Source: Nocardiopsis sp. CC223A (GTDB lineage Bacteria; Actinomycetota; Actinomycetes; Streptosporangiales; Streptosporangiaceae). Taken from it: a stretch of 33,806 nucleotides of DNA. A model generated the notes under the pieces. It was not told the DNA's origin. It was given only the letters and a program-made list of their open reading frames with translations, and did no database searches. The stretch is taken from contig NZ_JASFDV010000076.1 of assembly GCF_030766825.1 (NCBI RefSeq), positions 1-33,806 on the forward strand, written 5' to 3'. The first letter of the stretch is position 1, and each line of letters starts with the position of its first letter. This document shows, piece after piece, positions 23,603 through 31,254 of the stretch. Made by a program: the position numbers and the translations under genes.

Positions 23603-24289
23603 TCACTGGCCGTAGGCGTTGCGGTAGCGCTCGTGGAGCGCGTCGATGTGCTCCTGGGGCAGGCGCTCGACGGGCCCGGCCTGCCGGGCGATGTGCACGG
23701 TGCGGGCCGCGTCCTCGCACATCACCGCGGCCTTGACCGCCGCGGCGGCGGTGGGGCCGACGGTGAACACGCCGTGGCCGCGCATGAGGACCGCCGGGGA
23801 GCGGTGGCCCGCCAGGGTGTCGAGCACGCCGCGGCCGATGGCGTCGTCCCCGATGAGCGCGAAGGGCCCCACCGGGATGTCGCCGCCGAACTCGTCGGCC
23901 ATGGCGGTGATCACGCAGGGGACGGCCTCGCCGCGGGCGGCCCACGCGGTGGCGTAGGGGCTGTGGGTGTGCACCACCCCGCCGATGTCGGGGCGCTCCC
24001 GGTAGATGTGGGCGTGGGCGAAGGTGTCGCTGGAGGGCCGGTGCCGTCCCTCGACCGTGTTCCCGTCCAGGTCGCAGACGACGATGTCCCCGGGGGTCAG
24101 ATCGTCGTAGGACACGCCGCTGGGCTTGATGACCATGAGGTCGGCGCCGGGCAGCCGGGCGGAGACGTTGCCGCTGGTCCAGGTGACCAGGTTCCACCGG
24201 GGCAGCTCCGCGTGCAGGGCGCTGACCTGCGCGCGCAGGTGTTCCACCTCGTCGCGGCGGGCGGCCCATGCCTCTGCGGCCGTGGTCAT
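23603..24289 (-). CDS. araD: L-ribulose-5-phosphate 4-epimerase
   Basis: A 228-aa class II aldolase-fold enzyme that epimerises L-ribulose 5-phosphate to D-xylulose 5-phosphate, feeding the pentose phosphate pathway. The ATG at 24289 overlaps the stop of the kinase gene (ATGA). Family motifs are TWTSGNVSAR (phosphate binding), VIKPSGVSYDDLTPGDIVVCDLDG, SSDTFAHAHIYRERPDIGGVVHTHSPYATAWAARG with the zinc-binding His pair, and VLMRGHGVFTVGPT with a third His. Length is normal for AraD. The related class II aldolases (fuculose-phosphate aldolase) differ in these motifs, and the neighbours fit only the epimerase. Confidence is high. Confidence 0.94.
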   Translation of the reverse strand: MTTAAEAWAARRDEVEHLRAQVSALHAELPRWNLVTWTSGNVSARLPGADLMVIKPSGVSYDDLTPGDIVVCDLDGNTVEGRHRPSSDTFAHAHIYRERPDIGGVVHTHSPYATAWAARGEAVPCVITAMADEFGGDIPVGPFALIGDDAIGRGVLDTLAGHRSPAVLMRGHGVFTVGPTAAAAVKAAVMCEDAARTVHIARQAGPVERLPQEHIDALHERYRNAYGQ

Positions 24290-25989
24290 CGCGGCTCCTG
24301 TCCGGTGCGGGCGCCGTTGCGCAGGGCGCGCAGCCGGTGCAGGGCGTCGCTGCCGCCCCGGCCGAAGTGGTCGTGGAGTTCGGTGTAGACGGCGAACAGC
24401 TCCTTGTAGGCGGCCGCCGCAGCGGGGTCCGGTTCGACGGGGTCGGGGCGGACCCGGCCCATGGCGGCCGAGGCGGCGTGCAGGTCGGGGTACAGTCCGG
24501 CGGCGACGGCCCCGTGGACCGCCGCCCCGAGGGCGCTGCCGTGTTCGGTGGCCGCGATCCTCAGCGGCCGGTCCAGGACGTTCGCGTAGACCTGGAGGAC
24601 GAAGGGGTTGCGCACCATGCCCCCGGCGACGGTGATGTCGTCGACCGGGACCCCGGCGCCGGTGAAGGCCTCGACGATGGTGCGGGCGCCGAACGCGGTC
24701 GCCTCCACCAGGGCCCGGTAGACCTCCTCCGGGCGGGTGGCCAGCGTCATCCCGGCGAGCAGTCCGGAGAGCGAGTGGTCGACCAGGACCGAGCGGTTGC
24801 CGCTGTGCCAGTCCAGGGCGACCAGGCCGTGGGCCCCGACCGGGGCGTCGGCGGCCTCGCGCGAGAGCAGCTCGTGGACGGACACCCCCAGGGCGCGGGC
24901 CCGGTCGTGGTAGTCCGGGGGGACATGGGTGTCGGCGAACCAGCCGAAGATGTCGCCGACCCCGCTCTGCCCCGCCTCGTATCCCCAGGCGCCCGGTGTG
25001 ATGCCGTCCCGGACCAGGCCGCACATGCCGGGAACGTCGGCTCGGACGTCGGAGTTCATCACCAGGCAGGTGCTCGTCCCCATGATGGCGAGCAGTCGGC
25101 CCGGGCCGGTGGTCCGCGCGGCGGCGGCGGTCACGTGGGCGTCGATGGCGCCCACCGCGACCGGGGTGCCCTGGGGCAGGCCGGTCCACGCGGCGGCCCG
25201 GGCGGTGAGGCCGCCCGCGCGCGTTCCCGGCGGGGAGAGCGGGTGGTCGAGCCTGGTCTCGGCGAAGTCCGCCAGGCGCGGGTCGAGGGCGGCCAGGAAC
25301 TCCCGGGAGGGCCAGTGTCCGTCCTGGTACTGGCCCTTGTAGCCGGCGGTGGAGGTGTTGCGGGTCTCGTGGCCGCAGAGCCGCCAGGCGATCCAGTCGG
25401 CGGCCTCGATCCAGCGGTCGGCGCGCGCGTACACCTCGGGGTCGTCGCGCAGGACCTGGAGGGCTTTGGCGAACTGCCACTCCGAGGAGATCCGGCCGCC
25501 GTAGCGCGGCAGCCAGGGTTCGCCGCGTTCGGCGGCCAGGGCGGTGATCTCGTCGGCCTCGGGCTGGGCGGCGTGGTGGCGCCAGAGTTTGGGCCAGGCG
25601 TGCGGGCGGTCCGCGAGCCCGGGCAACCGGCACAGGGGCGTGCCGTCGGCGGTGACGGGCAGGAAGGTGCAGGAGGTGAAGTCCGTGCCGATCCCGGCGA
25701 CCTGCTCGGGGCGGACCCCGGACCGGCGCAGGGCCTCGGGGACGGCGGTGCGCAGTACCTCCTCGTAGTCGCCGGGGTGTTGGAGTGCGGTCTCGGGCTC
25801 CAGCTCCGCCGCCCGGCCGGGGAGGCGGTCGGTGATGACGCCGTGGGGGTAGGCGTGCTCGGCGGTGCCCAGTTCGGCGCCGTCGGAGACCCGGACCACG
25901 ACGGCTCGGCCCGACAGGGTTCCGAAGTCGATACCGACGACCACGGGCTCGCCGGACGAGCTTTTGTGGGCGCTAACATTCTTCGACAA
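24286..25989 (-). CDS. araB: Ribulokinase
   Basis: A 567-aa FGGY-family carbohydrate kinase phosphorylating L-ribulose with ATP. It is the first gene of the arabinose operon. The best start is a TTG at 25989 with aggaag five bases upstream; no better start precedes VVVGIDFGTLSGRAVVV, the N-terminal phosphate motif. Other blocks are IGTDFTSCTFLPV, GYKGQYQDGHWPSREFL, VAVGAIDAHVTAAAA, IMGTSTCLVMNS, GYEAGQSGVGDIFGWF and ITVAGGMVRNPFVLQVYANVLDRPL. Together they are diagnostic of bacterial ribulokinase. An operator (25965-25978) overlaps codons 4-9, so a repressor bound there would block elongation. The following gene overlaps its stop. Confidence 0.94.
   Translation of the reverse strand: MSKNVSAHKSSSGEPVVVGIDFGTLSGRAVVVRVSDGAELGTAEHAYPHGVITDRLPGRAAELEPETALQHPGDYEEVLRTAVPEALRRSGVRPEQVAGIGTDFTSCTFLPVTADGTPLCRLPGLADRPHAWPKLWRHHAAQPEADEITALAAERGEPWLPRYGGRISSEWQFAKALQVLRDDPEVYARADRWIEAADWIAWRLCGHETRNTSTAGYKGQYQDGHWPSREFLAALDPRLADFAETRLDHPLSPPGTRAGGLTARAAAWTGLPQGTPVAVGAIDAHVTAAAARTTGPGRLLAIMGTSTCLVMNSDVRADVPGMCGLVRDGITPGAWGYEAGQSGVGDIFGWFADTHVPPDYHDRARALGVSVHELLSREAADAPVGAHGLVALDWHSGNRSVLVDHSLSGLLAGMTLATRPEEVYRALVEATAFGARTIVEAFTGAGVPVDDITVAGGMVRNPFVLQVYANVLDRPLRIAATEHGSALGAAVHGAVAAGLYPDLHAASAAMGRVRPDPVEPDPAAAAAYKELFAVYTELHDHFGRGGSDALHRLRALRNGARTGQEPR
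25965..25978. promoter_or_regulatory. LacI-type ara operator O3 (inside araB start)
   Basis: TGTGGGCGCTAACA, with a perfect right half-site, overlaps codons 4-9 of araB. It is 152 bp from operator O4. Together they flank a likely -10 (TATTTA on the minus strand, plus-strand 26031-26036), an arrangement suited to looping or roadblock repression. Confidence 0.68.
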
Positions 25990-26116
25990 GGGCGCTTCCT
26001 TATGAGATGGGGAGATTGGGGGGTATCGGATAAATAGTGCCCTGAAGTGGGGAAGTGTCGGTTTCGCGGAGGAAGGGGGTCGAGGGGTGCGGGCGCGAAT
26101 GTGATCCAGGCAATAT

Positions 26117-26130
26117 TGTTCGCGCTAACA
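26117..26130. promoter_or_regulatory. LacI-type ara operator O4 (upstream of araB promoter)
   Basis: TGTTCGCGCTAACA is one mismatch from the perfect palindrome TGTTAGCGCTAACA, the best of the four sites. It lies about 80 bp upstream of the likely -10 of the ara operon. Confidence 0.7.
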
Positions 26131-26537
26131 TTTTGGAATGTCAACCCCCACGGCCCACCCGGCACGGACCCGCCCGGGAACCGGCCCCGGCCCGGCCGGT
26201 CAGGTGTCGCGGCGGGGTGCGGGGGGCTCCGCCCTCGCCGGGCGGGGTGCGCATCTCGCCGATGCTGCGGTTCCAGGCGGTCGGGTGGCGCCGCCGCTCG
26301 CGGGTGGGCCCTGTGGGCCCTGCCGCCGCCGGACGGTCCACGGAGAGCTCATCTTCGTCCCATGTGTTGCCACGTGCGGGTTTCCCCGCCGTCGCCCGGG
26401 GTAGCCGTGTACACACATCCCCTCCGACCGACGATCCAGATCCCGGACACGACCGGCGGAGGACGGCGGGCGACGGTTCTCGTCCGCTCCCGGGCGGCGG
26501 TCCGCCCGCGCCGCCCTCCCGACAGCACGGAGGAGAC
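26131..26537. other. Intergenic region between ara promoter and proline-rich ORF
   Basis: About 400 bp with no supported gene. The frames here lack both ribosome sites and recognisable protein sequence. AT content falls back to the genome norm after the operator. The last part should contain the promoter of the small ORF at 26538, but no clear -10/-35 pair could be picked. Confidence 0.4.
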
Positions 26538-26789
26538 ATGCACACCGTGCACCCGAACCGACAGCGCCGCTCGCAACGGCGGCGGCCGCAGGGGGAGCGC
26601 CATCCGCGCCCGTACGGGCACCGGCTGCGCTATCCCGACCCGGTGCCGGAGCCGCCGATGCCGCCGGACCCGTTCCCGCCCGCGCCGATGCCCCCGCCCC
26701 CGCCCGAGCCGGGGCCGGATCCCGAACCGCCGGGCCCCGGCCCCTTCCCCGAACCGCCCTCGCCGGAACCCCAGCCCGAGCCGGCCTGA
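26538..26789 (+). CDS. Small proline-rich protein, unknown function
   Basis: An 83-aa predicted protein with a strong ribosome site (ggaggag 5-6 bases before the ATG). The first 31 residues are very basic (NRQRRSQRRRPQ, RHPRPYGHRLR). From residue 32 on it is almost only Pro, Glu, Asp, Gly and Met, in repeated PPxP/PEPxP units, ending PEPQPEPA. No signal peptide or membrane segment. It is probably disordered. It could be a real charged peptide that sticks to nucleic acid or envelope, or a chance frame in GC-rich DNA; the good ribosome site and the sharp change from basic to acidic argue mildly for a gene. A MITE begins 31 bp after its stop. Confidence 0.45.
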   Translation: MHTVHPNRQRRSQRRRPQGERHPRPYGHRLRYPDPVPEPPMPPDPFPPAPMPPPPPEPGPDPEPPGPGPFPEPPSPEPQPEPA

Positions 26790-26820
26790 TCCGGCGGGCG
26801 CGGGTGCGGGCCCGGCGGGA

Positions 26821-27038
26821 GGTCACGTCCACGGGAGTGGTGTGATTTTCGCGCGGGTGCGTCCTTGCGGGTCATCGCGATGGTCGGCCGAAGTCGGGCA
26901 GGCCATCGCGTACCGGCGGTCCGCCGGCCGGGATGAAGAAGCCGCCGGAGGCGGCGGCGTACCGATCCGCCCGGCACCGCTGGCGCTCATCCGTGGGAAC
27001 AGGGCCGGAAAAGTCACACCACTCGGTGGGACACCATC
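26821..27038. mobile_element. 218-bp MITE, family A copy 2
   Basis: Same length and ends as the copy at 16565-16782, with about 13 differences. It is flanked by perfect 8-bp direct repeats CGGCGGGA (26813-26820 and 27039-27046). It lies between the proline-rich ORF and the GH5 promoter, 46 bp upstream of the -35. No coding capacity. Confidence 0.88.
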
Positions 27039-27084
27039 CGGCGGGACGGGTGTCGTCTCGGGTGAATCCGTTCCGTAAGGGGTA

Positions 27085-27113
27085 TTGACCCCAGCGTGAC
27101 GGGGTCTTAGGTT
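27085..27113 (+). promoter_or_regulatory. GH5 endoglucanase promoter with dyad in spacer
   Basis: A near-consensus housekeeping promoter: TTGACC (27085-27090), a 17-base spacer and TAGGTT (27108-27113). The spacer and -35 carry an inverted repeat GACCCC-N8-GGGGTC (27087-27106), a likely repressor site. No CebR box is present here, unlike at the CE3 esterase. Confidence 0.65.
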
Positions 27114-27192
27114 GCGAACAGGAAGGACTCCTTCCGGTTCGGTGCGGCCCCGGCCCCGGTCGCATCGGACCGCCACCCCGCCGGAGGAAACC

Positions 27193-28290
27193 GTGCCCCA
27201 CCCCTCGCCCCGTCACGCCCGCCGCCCCCGCACCGCCACCGGGCGCCTCGCCCGCGCCGGATCCGTACTGCTCGGCCTCGGCCTGGTCGCGGCCACCGCG
27301 TTCGCCGTACACGGCCAGGCCGCCGCCGGCCCCGCCGCCACCGTCGCCGACTCCGCGCAGGCCGCCGCCACTCCGGTGGGCGAACACGGTCGGCTCCGCG
27401 TCTGCGGAATCAAACTCTGCGACGAGAACGGCCGACGCGTCCAGCTCACCGGAATGAGCTCCCACGGCCTGCAATGGTTCGGCCACTGTCTCACCGACGA
27501 CTCGCTGGACACCCTGGCCTACGACTGGAACGCCGACGTGCTGCGCGTGTCCATGTACATCCAGGAGGGCGGCTACGAGACCGACCCGCGCGGCTTCACC
27601 GACCGGGTCCACGGCCTCATCGAGGAGGCCACCGAACGCGGCATGTACGTCATCGTCGACTGGCACATGCTCAGCCCGGGCGACCCCAACCACAACCTCG
27701 CCGCCGCCCGCACCTTCTTCGCCGAGATCGCCGACGTGCACGCCGACAAGGACAACGTGCTCTACGAGATCGCCAACGAGCCCAGCGGCGTGCCGTGGTC
27801 CTCCATCAAGGGCTACGCCGAGCAGGTCATCCCGGTGATCCGCGCCCAGGACCCCGAGGCGGTCGTGCTGGTGGGCACCCGCGGCTGGTCGTCGCTGGGC
27901 CTGTCCGAGGGCGGGGACCACCGGGAGATCACGGCGGACCCGGTCGACGCGGACAACATCATGTACGTCTTCCACTTCTACGCCGCCTCGCACACCTCCT
28001 ACCACCGCGAGGGCTTCCGCGCCGCCGCGCAGGAGCTGCCGCTGTTCGTCACCGAGTTCGGCACCCAGGAGTACACGGGTGACGGGCCCGACGACTTCGC
28101 CTCCGCCCAGGCCTACCTCGACCTGATGGAGCAGGAACGGATCAGCTGGGTCAACTGGAACTTCTCCGACGACTTCCGTTCCGGCGCCGCCTTCCGGACG
28201 GGTTCGTGCAGCTCGGGCGACTGGGACTCGCTCAAGCCCGCGGGGCGGTGGATCAGGGACCGTATCAGGGAGAGCGGTACGGCCGCCTGA
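27193..28290 (+). CDS. Secreted GH5 endoglucanase (cellulase)
   Basis: A 365-aa endo-beta-1,4-glucanase cutting cellulose chains outside the cell. The GTG at 27193 follows ggaggaaa. The N-terminus (1-60) is a long Arg-rich export signal with a hydrophobic core near 24-40, then an Ala-rich stretch. The (beta/alpha)8 catalytic domain starts about residue 65 (GRLRVCGIKLCDENGRRVQL). It shows LTGMSSHGLQWFG, VIVDWHMLSPGDPN, the acid/base Glu196 in YEIANEPSG, VFHFYAASHT and the nucleophile Glu288 in FVTEFGTQ, ending WVNWNFSDDFRSGAAF. This fits GH5 subfamily 2. There is no carbohydrate-binding module; the chain stops right after the catalytic domain. Confidence 0.93.
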   Translation: MPHPSPRHARRPRTATGRLARAGSVLLGLGLVAATAFAVHGQAAAGPAATVADSAQAAATPVGEHGRLRVCGIKLCDENGRRVQLTGMSSHGLQWFGHCLTDDSLDTLAYDWNADVLRVSMYIQEGGYETDPRGFTDRVHGLIEEATERGMYVIVDWHMLSPGDPNHNLAAARTFFAEIADVHADKDNVLYEIANEPSGVPWSSIKGYAEQVIPVIRAQDPEAVVLVGTRGWSSLGLSEGGDHREITADPVDADNIMYVFHFYAASHTSYHREGFRAAAQELPLFVTEFGTQEYTGDGPDDFASAQAYLDLMEQERISWVNWNFSDDFRSGAAFRTGSCSSGDWDSLKPAGRWIRDRIRESGTAA

Positions 28291-28310
28291 CCCCCCGCAC
28301 ACGGACGGGG

Positions 28311-28356
28311 CGCGTCCCACGGACGCGACCCGCTCCCCGCCCCGGGCGCCCGGGGC
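28311..28356 (+). terminator. Hairpins after GH5 gene
   Basis: CGCGTCC-CAC-GGACGCG (28311-28327) is followed by the perfect 18-bp palindrome at 28339-28356 (GCCCCGGGC/GCCCGGGGC). They begin 20 bp after the cellulase stop and probably end its transcript. Confidence 0.55.
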
Positions 28357-28410
28357 CTCCCCGGATCCCCCCGACCGGGTCGGCCCGGCCCCGGGCCGGG
28401 CGCCGTCCCG

Positions 28411-28601
28411 CCGAACACCAGGACCGCTGAACATCGGCAACGCTGAGCGTCGGCGGTGCCGAACATCGGTACCACCGGGTACCGGCTGCTCCGGGCCCCG
28501 GTGTTCGGGAGAACCGTCGGCCGGGCCGTCACCTCCGCTGAACGTCGGCGGTGCAGAACGTCGGCAACGCGGAGCGTCGGCGGTGCCGCACATCGGCCGC
28601 G
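28411..28601. repeat. Degenerate 16-bp tandem repeat between convergent genes
   Basis: Units of 16 bp with consensus near CNGAACRTCGGCRRYG. Clear units lie at 28427, 28443 and 28459, and four more in register at 28538, 28554, 28570 and 28586; weaker CCGG-centred units fill 28475-28522. A 15-base stretch just before 28538 breaks the phase by one base. It lies between the stops of the cellulase and the Clp ATPase. The unit length is not a multiple of three, so it is not a protein repeat. Confidence 0.65.
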
Positions 28602-28623
28602 CCGTCGCGTGCCGGACCCCGGG

Positions 28624-31116
28624 TCAGGCCGAAGACGCGGTGGAGATCCGCAGGCCGTCGTCCCCGTCCGCGTCCACCGTCACGTCGTCGCCCTCGGTGA
28701 TCTGCCCGTCCAGCACCATCCGCGACAGCCGGTTGCCCACGTTGCGCTGGATGGTGCGGGCCAGCGGCCGCGCCCCGTACGCGGGCTGGTACCCCTGCCG
28801 GGACAGCCACCCCACCGCCTCGTCGGTGAACCGGATCGTGATCCCCTGCGCCCTGAGCCGCCGCTCGGTCTCGGCCAGCATCAGCCGGGTGATGCGGTCC
28901 AGCTCCGCGCGGTCCAACTGGTGGAACACCACGATCTCGTCGATCCGGTTGATGAACTCGGGCCGGAACTCCTCCCGCAGCCGCCGCATCACCCGCTGCT
29001 CGGTGTCGGGGTCCATCTGCCCGTCGCCCGTGAACCCCATCGGGGCCCCGCCGGTGATCGCCTCCGACCCCAGGTTGCTGGTCATGATCACCACCGTGTT
29101 GCGGAAGTCCACCGTCCGCCCCTGCCCGTCGGTGAGCCGTCCGTCGTCGAGCAGTTGCAGCAGCAGGTTGAACACGTCGGGGTGGGCCTTCTCGATCTCG
29201 TCCAGCAGCAGCACCGAGTACGGGTGGCGGCGCACCGCCTCGGTCAGCTGACCGGCCTCCTCGTACCCGACGAACCCGGGCGGGGCGCCGGTCAGGCGAC
29301 TGGAGGTGTGCCGCTCCTGGAACTCGCTCATGTCGATCCGCACCAGCGCGTCCTCGGACCCGAACAGCGCCACAGCCAGCGCCTTGGCCAGCTCCGTCTT
29401 GCCCACCCCGGTCGGGCCCAGGAACAGGAAGCTGCCCACCGGCCGGTCGGGGTCGCCCAGCCCGGCGCGGGAGCGGCGGATGGCCTCGGACACCGCGGTG
29501 ACCGCCTCGTCCTGGCCGATCACCCGCTCGTGCAGCACCTCCTCCAGGCCGACCAGGCGCTCGCGCTCCTCCTGGGTGAGCTGGGCGACGGGGATGCCGG
29601 TGCTGCGCGAGACCACCTCGGCGATGTCCGCGGCGGTCACCTCCGGCACCGCCGATCCGGTGCCGCGCGCCTGGTGGACGGAGCTCCGGGCGGCGCCGAT
29701 CTCGTCGCGCAGCGCCGAGGCCCGCTCGTAGTCCTCGTCCTGGACGGCCTTCTCCTTCTGCGCCTCCAGCTCCCTGAGCCGCTCCTCCAGCTCGCGCAGC
29801 GCGGAACTGGAGGTCTTGAGCCGCAGCCGGACCCGGGCGCCCGCCTGGTCGACCAGGTCGATGGCCTTGTCGGGCAGGAACCGGTCGGTGATGTAGCGGT
29901 CGGACAGCTCGGCTGCCGCCACCAGGCTCTCGTCGCCGAAGCGCACCTGGTGGTGGGCCTCGTACCGGTCCTGGAGGCCGCGCAGGATCTCGATGGTGTC
30001 CTGGACCGAGGGCTCGGGCACCAGGATCGGCTGGAACCGGCGCTCCAGGGCGGCGTCCTTCTCGATGTTCTTGCGGTACTCGTCGACGGTGGTGGCGCCG
30101 ATGATGTGCAGCTCGCCGCGGGCCAGCGCGGGCTTGAGCATGTTCCCGGCGTTCATCGACCCCTCGGCGGCCCCGGCGCCGACGATGGTGTGGATCTCAT
30201 CGATGAAGATCAGCAGCCGGTCGGACTGGGCGCGGATCTCGTCGATGAGCGTGGTGAGCCGCTCCTCGAAGTCGCCCCGGTAGCGGGTCCCGGCGACCAG
30301 CCCGGCCAGGTCGACCTGGACCAGGCGGCGGCCGCGCAGCGTCTCGGGCACGTCGTCGTCGGAGATGCGCTGGGCGATCCCCTCGACGATGGAGGTCTTG
30401 CCGACGCCGGGGTCGCCGATGAGGACGGGGTTGTTCTTGCGGCGCCGGGCCAGCACCTCGATGCACTGGTCGACCTCGTCGTCGCGTCCCACGACCGGGT
30501 CCAGGCGGCCCTCGCGGGCGAGCCCGGTCATGTCGGTGCCGAACTCGTCCAGGGTGGGCGTGGTGGACGGCTCGCCTCCGCCCTGTTCCGCGGCGGCGGT
30601 GGCGGCGGGTCCCGCGGCCTGCTGGAGGTGCTGCGGGGTGACCCCGGAGTCGCGCAGCAGCCGGCCGACGGCACTGTCGGGGTTGGCGGCGAGCGCGAAC
30701 AGCAGGTGCTCGGGTGTGATGCTGGAACTGCCGGTGGCGCGGGCGATCTGGAAGGCGTCCAGCAGGCAGCGTTTGGCGGAGGGGGCGAGCCGGGCCGAGG
30801 CGCGCACCGACCTCGGCGTGTGGGCGGCGGCCTGGTCGACCACCTCCTCCAGGCGGCCGGCGTCGCCCGCGGTGCGTTCGACGAGGTCGCGCGTGGGCTG
30901 GTAGCGCAGCAGCGCCCAGAGCAGGTGGACGCTGTCCACGTCGGCGCTGCCGTTCTCCAGGGCGCGGCGGACGGCGGCGTCGGCGACCTGGCGGGCCTCG
31001 GGGCTCATCAGCCTGGACATGTCCACGCGGCGCACCTGGCCGCGGGAGGAACCCAGGAAGCGGGCCAGGAACTCGTCGAACGAGCGTTCGCCGTCGTCGG
31101 GAAGGTCGGTGGTCAT
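28624..31116 (-). CDS. ClpC/ClpA-type AAA+ unfoldase
   Basis: An 830-aa Hsp100 ATPase that unfolds proteins, probably for ClpP. The ATG at 31116 has gggggac upstream. The N-domain carries two Clp-N repeats (about 33-170), preceded by an unusual 32-residue lead. The first AAA+ module has Walker A GDPGVGKT (234-241) and Walker B LLIFIDEIHT. The short middle domain has EDYERASALRDEI, a UvrB/UvrC-like motif typical of ClpC and absent from ClpB. The second module has GPTGVGKT, LLLDEIEKAHPD and FRPEFINRIDEIVVF. MGF in GGAPMGFTGDG occupies the place of the ClpP-binding loop. It is divergent from the principal ClpC (about 840-850 aa) in its N-terminal region, so it may be an additional paralogue. No HspR box was found upstream. 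Confidence 0.92.
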   Translation of the reverse strand: MTTDLPDDGERSFDEFLARFLGSSRGQVRRVDMSRLMSPEARQVADAAVRRALENGSADVDSVHLLWALLRYQPTRDLVERTAGDAGRLEEVVDQAAAHTPRSVRASARLAPSAKRCLLDAFQIARATGSSSITPEHLLFALAANPDSAVGRLLRDSGVTPQHLQQAAGPAATAAAEQGGGEPSTTPTLDEFGTDMTGLAREGRLDPVVGRDDEVDQCIEVLARRRKNNPVLIGDPGVGKTSIVEGIAQRISDDDVPETLRGRRLVQVDLAGLVAGTRYRGDFEERLTTLIDEIRAQSDRLLIFIDEIHTIVGAGAAEGSMNAGNMLKPALARGELHIIGATTVDEYRKNIEKDAALERRFQPILVPEPSVQDTIEILRGLQDRYEAHHQVRFGDESLVAAAELSDRYITDRFLPDKAIDLVDQAGARVRLRLKTSSSALRELEERLRELEAQKEKAVQDEDYERASALRDEIGAARSSVHQARGTGSAVPEVTAADIAEVVSRSTGIPVAQLTQEERERLVGLEEVLHERVIGQDEAVTAVSEAIRRSRAGLGDPDRPVGSFLFLGPTGVGKTELAKALAVALFGSEDALVRIDMSEFQERHTSSRLTGAPPGFVGYEEAGQLTEAVRRHPYSVLLLDEIEKAHPDVFNLLLQLLDDGRLTDGQGRTVDFRNTVVIMTSNLGSEAITGGAPMGFTGDGQMDPDTEQRVMRRLREEFRPEFINRIDEIVVFHQLDRAELDRITRLMLAETERRLRAQGITIRFTDEAVGWLSRQGYQPAYGARPLARTIQRNVGNRLSRMVLDGQITEGDDVTVDADGDDGLRISTASSA

Positions 31117-31254
31117 CGTGTTCGTCCCCCGGGCGAGAATGGAATGACTTCACAACCCTAAGTGACGATGTGTTCGACGTCCGGTAACGGATTCCGTCGG
31201 AGACCCGGTGTCCGGGGCGGGGGCGCGCCCCCGCCCCGGATGCCCGTGCGCGGG

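Noticed and set aside
28456..31161. A 901-residue open frame on the plus strand opposite the Clp ATPase
   Set aside because: It is the antisense of a clear AAA+ gene, rich in His/Gln/Val from codon bias, with no domain and no ribosome site. High-GC DNA gives such frames routinely.
31117..31200. HspR (HAIR) operator for the Clp gene
   Set aside because: No CTTGAGT-N7-ACTCAAG-like sequence is present; only a weak TAGGGT -10-like element on the minus strand.
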